Source: Cricetomys ansorgei
Lineage: Eukaryota > Chordata > Mammalia > Rodentia > Nesomyidae
Length of the DNA: 64,000 nt
Direction: 5' to 3'
Assembly (NCBI GenBank): GCA_026225945.1
Contig: JAMJFZ010003729.1
Coordinates: 1-64,000 of the forward strand
Positions 57,907 to 64,000 of the stretch are shown here, in pieces. Within the stretch, counting starts at the first letter, position 1. Each line of letters begins with the position of its first letter. The notes under the pieces are model-generated. The model had not been told where the DNA came from, did no database searches, and worked only from the letters and a program-made list of their open reading frames with translations. The translations under genes were made by a program, and so were the position numbers.

Positions 57907-59430
57907 CCAATATAAGTCTCTTAAAGAACAAACTACAGGGTACCAGCACATCTGTCTTGTTGAATACATGGCGAGGCCTCCTCCATCCCCACGCTTGGGG
58001 GATTGGTATGAAGTAGCCACTCCTCCCTTGAACAGCTGCCTACTACTTTTTCCTTGGAGCTTGGCAAGAAGTCTCAAATTAAATTTCTATTTCATTGACA
58101 AGTATGCCTCTCTCTGAAGTAATCATATTTTGAATAAAATATGTTTAACAATGAAACAGTAACAGCCAAACATAAGAAACTAGTGGAGTCATCCATTAAT
58201 CCCTCATGTCCGTGTCCTACTAAATGACCCCTAGCTCTTGCGGTTGCTGTAAGGTAGAGGCAAGGAGATATGAACAAAGTGACATCCTGGCTGTAAGCAA
58301 GGGCACAGTGAAACCACCAAACTGGAACATTCCAAGGATAGAAAGAAAGATTTATTTGGGGTCAAACTAAGACTATCTCTCAGCAGGGAGGTGGGGGGTG
58401 GGGTGGGGTGGCAAAATGGTAGAAAAGCATCTGCAAGCAGATTTTGTATGACAGAAAGGTGGGGTCTTCAAACTGATACAGGCTGTTCAGATTGACCAGG
58501 AACTAGATGCTCTTGCCTGAGGTGGCTGACCTTTGGTGTGGATTAAGGAAGGTTCCTAGTAAACAGAAACCAGCCTTATGAGAACCGCTTTTCTGGGAAA
58601 CAGAAACTCTTATTTAGGTTTACCCAGTATCTATTTTTTCTTTTTAAATGTATAGATAGCTTCTGCTTAGGATGTTGTCACCAGAACTGCCATTTTGGGG
58701 GACTTTTTGGACTTAACACTGGCCACCCTAAAGCTGGAGCCTTGCTCAGCTTCTACCAAACTCCTTCTCCATCATGCAGCCTGGCTGTTTTAAGAACTGC
58801 CATGTCAAGGGAGTCAGCAGATTCTGCAAAAGGCTGAAGTAAGAGAAACTGGCCATGATTTCTGTGTCATATCTGGGGATCAGGGAACAGGACAGAGTCT
58901 CAAAGTCTCTGGAGCTCCTTACTAAAGAGTTGCCTTCTGATAGGAAGGAGCCAGATGTGAAAGCTCAGTTCCAAAGTGAATGATCCAGGTAACCTTTAGT
59001 TCTGTCCCAACTACAGGCTGCTCTCAGGAGAAAGAGTTCCCACGGGACTTTACAAATCTACCTAGAATGCCAGGCAGGGGAACAAACAAATGACCAAGGG
59101 ACTTTCTATAGAATAAAAGCAGTTTTAGACCTTGGGAGACTTAGTATTGGTAGAAGCAGTCTGGAGACACGGTGTGGCTCACTACTGTTAATAAGTTGTG
59201 CTCTTCTTCTGTGGGTGATCTTACATGACAGTCTTCCTGCTCCCTGTGGTTGAATATGTCTTTTGCTTCCTTATGGAGTACACTCATCAGACTAAAGGAC
59301 AGACATGGACAGTCCCAATGCCTCATAGGGGACAGTAATTTCAGTCTTCTGTCACTAATGTAATGCCAGTCACTCGTGGTAATGATGTAACCAGAAGTTT
59401 TAGGGCAAAGTCCAAGCTTCAGCAGCCCAG
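57907..59430. other. No recognised gene; possible LTR-type text
   Basis: About 1.5 kb. A G-rich run 'gggggtggggtggggtgg' lies at 58393-58410. I cannot assign a family. No gene supported. Confidence 0.4.
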
Positions 59431-59860
59431 TGGGCTAGACATGGCCACCTGTCCCCAGTGTGCCAACTAAAGAGACAAGTGATGACGAGAAGCACTGACA
59501 CAATATTTATCCAATAAGCCACTCCAGGAAAGGAACAGGGGAAGCGGTCCAGTGACAGTGTGCTCATCTTTCTCATTTGACATTAGGTTTAGGTTTCAAT
59601 GGAGGGCAAGAGGTATGCATTATTTAGCAGTCCTGATCAAGAAGTAGTCCAGACCATCATTGGCCCATCCTCCTCTCAGATCTGGTATGATAAGTTGTTA
59701 ATTTATCAATTGCTTTCACTACCTGAAGGAAACAATCTAGTTCTTCCAAAATGATTATTTCTGTGCTAGGGTTAAGCCCCACCCTCATCTAATTGTTTGT
59801 CCTGTGAAGTTTTGCTCTTCCTGGAATTCAAGGGGACTGAAGATTTCTAACAATGCGCTA
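59431..59860. repeat. Unclassified dispersed repeat (family D), copy 1
   Basis: Shares ordered blocks with 61200-61290 and 62030-62320: 'tgccaactaaagagacaagt' and 'tgatcaagaagtagtcc', 'tatgataagttgtta' and 'actctt'-type 'gctcttcctggaattcaagg' followed by 'gactgaagattt'. Only two copies are visible, so strand and type are not set. Confidence 0.55.
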
Positions 59861-60531
59861 TCTCTGCATCATCAGCCTGGAAGGGAGAAAGCCTAGGTTA
59901 GGTATGCAGAGTTAAGTAGGAATCTGACCAAAGCAAAGGCCACAGACACAGAATGAAGGCCGAGATATGAGGCTCTCATTCTAATCTCAGCTGCCTTGTG
60001 GGCCCAAGTGAGGAATCAATGCCTTTTAACAACAGCGCATCTGAGCGCTGATTTCAGTTCCCCGCTTTGTGTTCAAACATTCCTCAAGTTTGAGGAACTA
60101 GGGCGTTGGGCAGTCCGTCTTCATAGGTCTCCTATCCTGGGGAAAGACGAGTACATATTAAAGGAGTAATCTTTCATGGCTGAGACCCAGAAATGAAAAG
60201 AGACCGATGGTTATGTGTGACAGTGGATGTGTCATTAAAGGAAGATGGTAGCAGGCCATGTGGTTTGGGGCACCTCTGGGTGCTCAACAGTTCGTAGGCG
60301 GTATCCCATACTTAGCACTCACATTTTTCTTTCATAACCTTTGGCTTCTGGGAGCAGCAGCACCCTAGAAGCCATCACGGTATTCCACTTCAAAACGCTT
60401 TTAAAAAAATTAGTTTACGAAATAGAAGGTTTCCACAACACCTTCATCCTTTGATTTGGTTAGTACTGGTCTCGACCCCCATCCTCTCCCTCATCTCCCA
60501 GCCTCCACACGCGCTTCAGTCTTTCTACAGT
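59861..60531. other. No recognised gene or repeat
   Basis: Single-copy-like. Short inverted repeat ttcctcaa/ttgaggaa at 60080-60097. Confidence 0.5.
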
Positions 60532-60851
60532 GCGGTGGTTTGAATGAGAATATTTTACATGGGCTCACATGTTTGAATACTTTGACCCAGTTAGTGGAAC
60601 TGTTTGGGAAGCATTAGGAGGTATGGCCTTATTGGAGGATAAACGCCAGTGGCGGGCTTTGTAGTTTCCCCGTGTGTACTTTCTTTCTCCTACTTGTGGA
60701 CTAAGATGTGAGCTCGCAGCTGTCCTTGGTGTCATGACTTTGTTCTGCCAGCATGGACTCTAACTGTCTGAAACCATTATCCCAATTAAATGCTTTCTTT
60801 TAGACATTGCCTTGGTCATGGTTTCTTCTCAGAGCAATAGAAATCTTAAAG
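60532..60851 (+). mobile_element. MaLR-type LTR (ORR1/MT group)
   Basis: 'gtggtttgaatgagaatatt', 'aactgtttgggaagcattag', 'gaggtatggccttattggag', 'tgtctgaaaccattatccca', 'attaaatgctttcttttaga' and 'ttgccttggtcatggtttct', ending 'gcaatagaaat'. Near full length. Confidence 0.85.
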
Positions 60852-60955
60852 CCTGCCCTTAGTGACACTCTTCCTCCAACAAGGCCACACCTCCTAACTG
60901 TGCCACTCCCTATGTGCCCAAGGGGGGCATTTTCATTCAAACTACCACAATCTGA
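60852..60955 (-). mobile_element. MaLR-type LTR fragment, inverted next to previous copy
   Basis: 'cactcttcctccaacaaggc', 'cacacctcctaactgtgcca', 'ctccctatgtgcccaagg' and 'ttcaaactaccaca' are the reverse of the 5' third of the same LTR type. Together with 60532-60851 this forms an inverted arrangement. Confidence 0.82.
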
Positions 60956-61199
60956 AAAATTCAAACCTGTGCATCTCTGCTTCACTAAAGAGATGCCATC
61001 AGTAGTGGAAAGACAAGAAAAATCCCTGCATCCAGTAGCTGAGTGGGTCCATTCCATCAATTTTCTCTATCTGGGATCAACTTGTGCACATGGTGCGCGT
61101 GCACACACGCACATGCACACACACTACATCTTTTCTACTGGTTCTGCTCAGCAAAGTTTTAAATGGAGTTTTTAGGTAAAAATTTCAGATTCTAGCGAG

Positions 61200-61294
61200 G
61201 TTCAGCCTCTCTCCATTCCCATCTCCAATATGCCAATTAAAGAGGCAAGTAATCATAAGAAGTGGAATGAGAGACTTATTAAGTGAGACTTTAT
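61200..61294. repeat. Unclassified dispersed repeat (family D), copy 2, left piece
   Basis: 'tgccaattaaagaggcaagt' and 'aatcataagaag' match 59461-59490. The copy is then interrupted by a B3 and a MaLR. Confidence 0.5.
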
Positions 61295-61560
61295 TGGGAA
61301 GCCATACAGTGGTCTAGTGGTCAAGTTAAGAGCTTTTTCTACTCTTCCAGAGGATCCAGGTTCCGTTTTCAGTGTTTACATAGCAGCTCACAACCAACCA
61401 TCTGCAACCACAATTCTAAAAGATCTAATGTCCTCTTCTGGCTGCTGTGGGCACTGCATGCATATGATGCACAGACATACACATAGGCAAAACACTCATA
61501 TATACATACATATGCGTGTATGTGTAATTAAATAGGTGTACATATAAAAATAATTTTTTT
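61295..61560 (+). mobile_element. B3-type SINE, diverged
   Basis: 'gtggtctagtggtcaagtta', 'agagc', 'gaggatccaggttccgtttt', 'cagctcacaaccaaccatct', 'gtcctcttctggctgctgtg', 'aggcaaaacactcatatata' and an A/T-rich tail. Confidence 0.82.
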
Positions 61561-61885
61561 AAGAACAGAAAGACTTTAATTTGGGGCTTTCAATTTTCAG
61601 AGGTTTTGAGTTTGTGACCACCATAGCAAGGAACATGGCAGCAAGCAGGCAGATATGGCATTGGAGCAAGAGTTGAGAGCTTTCATCATTATCCAAAATC
61701 ATGAGGCAAAGAGAGCTAACTATGAATATCTGGGCTTTTGACATATATAAAAAAAATCCCTCTCCAGTGACAGACCTCCTCCAACAATGTCACACCTCCT
61801 AATCCTTCCCAAACAGTTTCCCAACTGGAGGCCAAATATTCAAATATATGAGCATACGGGGTCCATCCCCAGTCAATCTATCACA
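61561..61885 (-). mobile_element. MaLR-type LTR (ORR1/MT group)
   Basis: Reverse orientation: 'gaaagactttaatttggggc', 'ggaacatggcagcaagcagg', 'cagatatggcattggagcaa', 'gacctcctccaacaatgtca', 'cacctcctaatccttcccaa', 'acagtttcccaactgg' and 'catacggggtcc'. Inserted directly behind the B3 tail. Confidence 0.85.
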
Positions 61886-61899
61886 AACGCAGAAGAGAA

Positions 61900-62320
61900 G
61901 AAGGCAAACCTGTGGGAAGGAGTCCTGTTGTACCATATCACCCTTTAGGAATTTCTATATGTTGATGTCTGGTGACTAGTCCCATTCTGAGACACCTGAA
62001 AGCCTCTTCCTCAGGATTCCCTAAACTCTGAGTGGAAGGATTTGATGGAGAAAGTAAGAGGCCTGCATGATTAAGTAGACCTGGTCAAGAAGTGGTCCTT
62101 CCCATCACGAGCTCACACTGTTATGATAAATTGCTAGTGACAACCTCGTGACTGTCATCACTGGAGTAGGTTAATCTGATTCCTACAAGATAATGACTTC
62201 TTTTCCTTTCCTGAGTGTGTCCTCACCTTCATGGATAATTACCCTTCTGAGAGGGAGTGGTTGTCCAGTGAGATTTACTCTTCCTGGAATCCAAGGTGAT
62301 TGAAGGTTTTCTGCCCCAAA
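61900..62320. repeat. Unclassified dispersed repeat (family D), copy 2, right piece
   Basis: 'cctggtcaagaagtggtcct', 'tatgataaattgctagt' and 'actcttcctggaatccaagg' plus 'tgattgaaggttttctg' match 59630-59850 in order. The stretch 61900-62030 lacks a match in copy 1. Confidence 0.5.
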
Positions 62321-62477
62321 ATAAGCAAGCAAGCAAGCAAACAAACAAAGCTTCATGCTTAGAAAAAGACCACATTATTTTAGTATGGCATCAAATACTT
62401 GTTAAAAGATGTTTTGAAACATGTTTCTCATTATGGGCCTTGCAGTGTTTTTCTGTTGGGATCTGTCTTTCCATTTT

Positions 62478-62478
<1 letters not shown>

Positions 62479-62575
<97 letters not shown>
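62479..62575. repeat. (CTAT)n microsatellite
   Basis: About 24 tetranucleotide units with one frame slip near 62531. Confidence 0.97.
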
Positions 62576-62594
62576 GCTAGTTATCTATTTATTT

Positions 62595-62700
62595 ATTTAC
62601 AGATAAAACTAAGGCTCAGAAATTTTGTATGATTTAGCCAAAGTCACAGAAGTTGAAAGTAGCAAAACCAAATCTCAAGTCCTTCTTTCTTGTATTCTAT
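62595..62700 (-). mobile_element. MIR SINE, ancient
   Basis: 'ttacagataaaactaaggct', 'cagaaattttgtatgattta', 'gccaaagtcacagaagttga' and 'accaaatctcaagtcctt' is the reverse MIR core. Confidence 0.78.
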
Positions 62701-62701
62701 C

Positions 62702-62760
62702 TGTGCTGGCTAGTGTTATATCAACTTGCTACAAGCCCGAGTTAGTTGGGGGATATTACA
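62702..62760 (-). mobile_element. LTR-like repeat (family A), terminal fragment
   Basis: 'tgtgctggctagtgttatat', 'caacttgctacaagcc' is the reverse of the 'ttgtgtcaagttgac...' end of family A. Confidence 0.5.
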
Positions 62761-62844
62761 GGTCTAAGATTTTTCAGAGATTCACTGGTCAGATCATAAA
62801 TAAATTTTAGCAAAGAAGAGGTTTTATTCAGATGCTGTCACTAG

Positions 62845-63260
62845 ATAAACCACTTTACCCTGCTCGGGGCACAATGTTCTCCTTACAAAACTGGGCTTAC
62901 TCCTTTTGAAATTATGTTTGGGAGATACCTCCCATCCTCCCCAAACTCTGAGACATTCCTCAGTCAGAAATGTCCAACCACTCCTTTCTCAAGTCCTTGC
63001 AGGTTTTTCAGAAAGTCCATCATGCCATTGACCAGACAGTGAAGGGAATCCTTCCATCTCCCACTTCCAAACCCACCCCTACTTCCTGCCAAGATACTTA
63101 CTTGGTTTGGATAAAGAGGATCCCTACCTGGACTTGGGAACCTGTCTGGGAGGGACCCTACTCAGTAATCTTCACCACACCAACTGCTGTCAAAGTAGCT
63201 GCTGTCATCCCTCGAGGGAAAAAAGGACATTGAGGACAATGACGGATGGACTATTACTTA
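62845..63260 (+). pseudogene. Class I ERV pol, integrase C-terminal end, broken
   Basis: Integrase joins viral DNA to host DNA; the C-terminal part is SH3-like. A first frame gives TGLTPFEIMFGRYLP, the usual end of the catalytic core in gammaretrovirus-like integrases. After a frame break the 87-codon frame (62970-63233) carries DTYLVWIKRIPTWTWEP followed by WEGPYSVIFTTPTAVKV, which is the GPY/F motif typical of class I elements, and ends in a stop at 63231. A short downstream PLKIRLSR also fits the pol end. At least one frameshift means no functional enzyme. Upstream pol is missing, the sequence starting at about 62845. Confidence 0.85.
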
Positions 63261-64000
63261 ACCTCAGACCCTTAAAGATAAGACTGAGCAGAGTTTATTA
63301 ATCCAGGATACACAATCCCCATCAGCTCCAAACTTGGACTTAGGAATTCAGAAAAAAAATGGGGACAGAAAGCTTTGTCTTTCAGGTGGACCTCTCCTCT
63401 CATGACCCTTCCAGGGGTGGAACAATATGAGTCTAGGGGAAGGATGGGGGTAAAATCAGGTTATGAAGAAGACTGGCTAGACAAAGACCTTCATGGATTA
63501 CAATTTTATGCCTGCCCTGCCAGGCATCATGTCTTCAAATTACCCGGCTGACTTGTACTAATGGTTTGAATAATATACCTCCTTCAACTCAGTGGAAAGT
63601 CATTCCCCAACTTTATGTATAGTGATCTGTGTTATCTCCCAGGTAAATACCTATAATGGAGAAGAGGGGAGAGCTTATATTGACCTTGACTCAATGTTAA
63701 TGAAGGTAAATGGGCTTCAATTCTGGTCTTGATACTACTAGGGGCAGGAATCACCAGTGCAACTGCCAGAGGCACCTCAGCCTTGCTTGGTGGGAACAAA
63801 AACTTTAGGGAACTCAGTTCCCAGACAGATCTAGGCCACCTGCAGGATTCTATTTCCAGGCTGGAGAGCCAAGTTGACTCCCTGTAGAGGTAGTCCTACA
63901 GACCTGAAGAAAACTAGACTGCCTTTTTAAGAAATAGGGAGGACTTTGCATAACCTTAGAAGAAACTTGCTGTTTCTATGTCAACCAATCAGTGGTAATT
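63261..64000 (+). pseudogene. Class I ERV envelope, broken and running off the window
   Basis: Follows the integrase end directly, as expected for an overlapping or adjacent env. The first part (63300-63600) has SU-like short blocks with stops. From about 63725 a fusion-peptide-like LILLGAGITSATA pattern appears, then a helical stretch, EVVLQ and stop, and near the edge GGLCITLEETCCFYV (about 63940-63985), the class I immunosuppressive-like and CX6CC-type region. Multiple stops and frame changes are present. It continues past 64000. The similarity in gene order to 39618-40078 suggests related ERVs. Confidence 0.8.

Overview
The window looks like ordinary intergenic or intronic DNA from a muroid rodent. 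The evidence is the repeat mix: B1, B2/B3, B4 and ID-type SINEs occur together, with rodent L1 (Lx-type 3' ends), MaLR-type LTRs, a URR1-like hAT transposon and remnants of class I and class II endogenous retroviruses (ERVs). I did not fix the species. I found no intact protein-coding gene, exon series, tRNA, rRNA or CRISPR array. The open reading frames are short and either lie inside repeats or look like chance.

Layout. 0-11 kb: the 3' part of an L1, a MaLR-like LTR, a URR1-like transposon with its target duplication, a B3 SINE, then an L1 with an intact 5' end and a large internal ORF2 deletion, and a separate ORF2 fragment. 11-22 kb: B4, B1 and B3 SINEs, an Lx 3' end, a 512-bp almost pure purine tract (14466-14977), an L1 inserted with its 5' half inverted (16.7-17.5 kb), and a minus-strand ERV remnant with a tRNA-Lys-like primer-binding site (about 19.7-21.2 kb). 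22-35 kb: LTR-like repeats, an ancient L1 split by one of them, paired B1 copies, and a 17-bp-unit minisatellite with a 52-bp higher-order repeat (31.4-32.1 kb). 34.8-35.8 kb holds a cluster of ancient MIRs.

39-42 kb: a broken class I ERV envelope segment and an inverted partial copy of it lodged inside another repeat, with two B1 insertions. 43.7-44.1 kb: a TG/TC tract. 45-50.2 kb: an ancient L1 interrupted by two younger repeats, then an inverted pair of related LTRs, then another LTR carrying a TATA motif. 52.8-54.7 kb: two ancient L1 pieces in opposite orientation. 59.4-62.8 kb: nested LTR-like repeats, a B3, a MIR and a CTAT microsatellite. 62.85-64.0 kb: the integrase end and envelope part of a second class I ERV, which runs off the window.

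Nothing here works together as a gene system. The content records layered retroelement insertion and simple-repeat growth. Most repeat names come from recalled consensus features, not from a database search, so family names are approximate while strand and extent are better supported. I found no convincing new biological system; the findings are mainly structural oddities.
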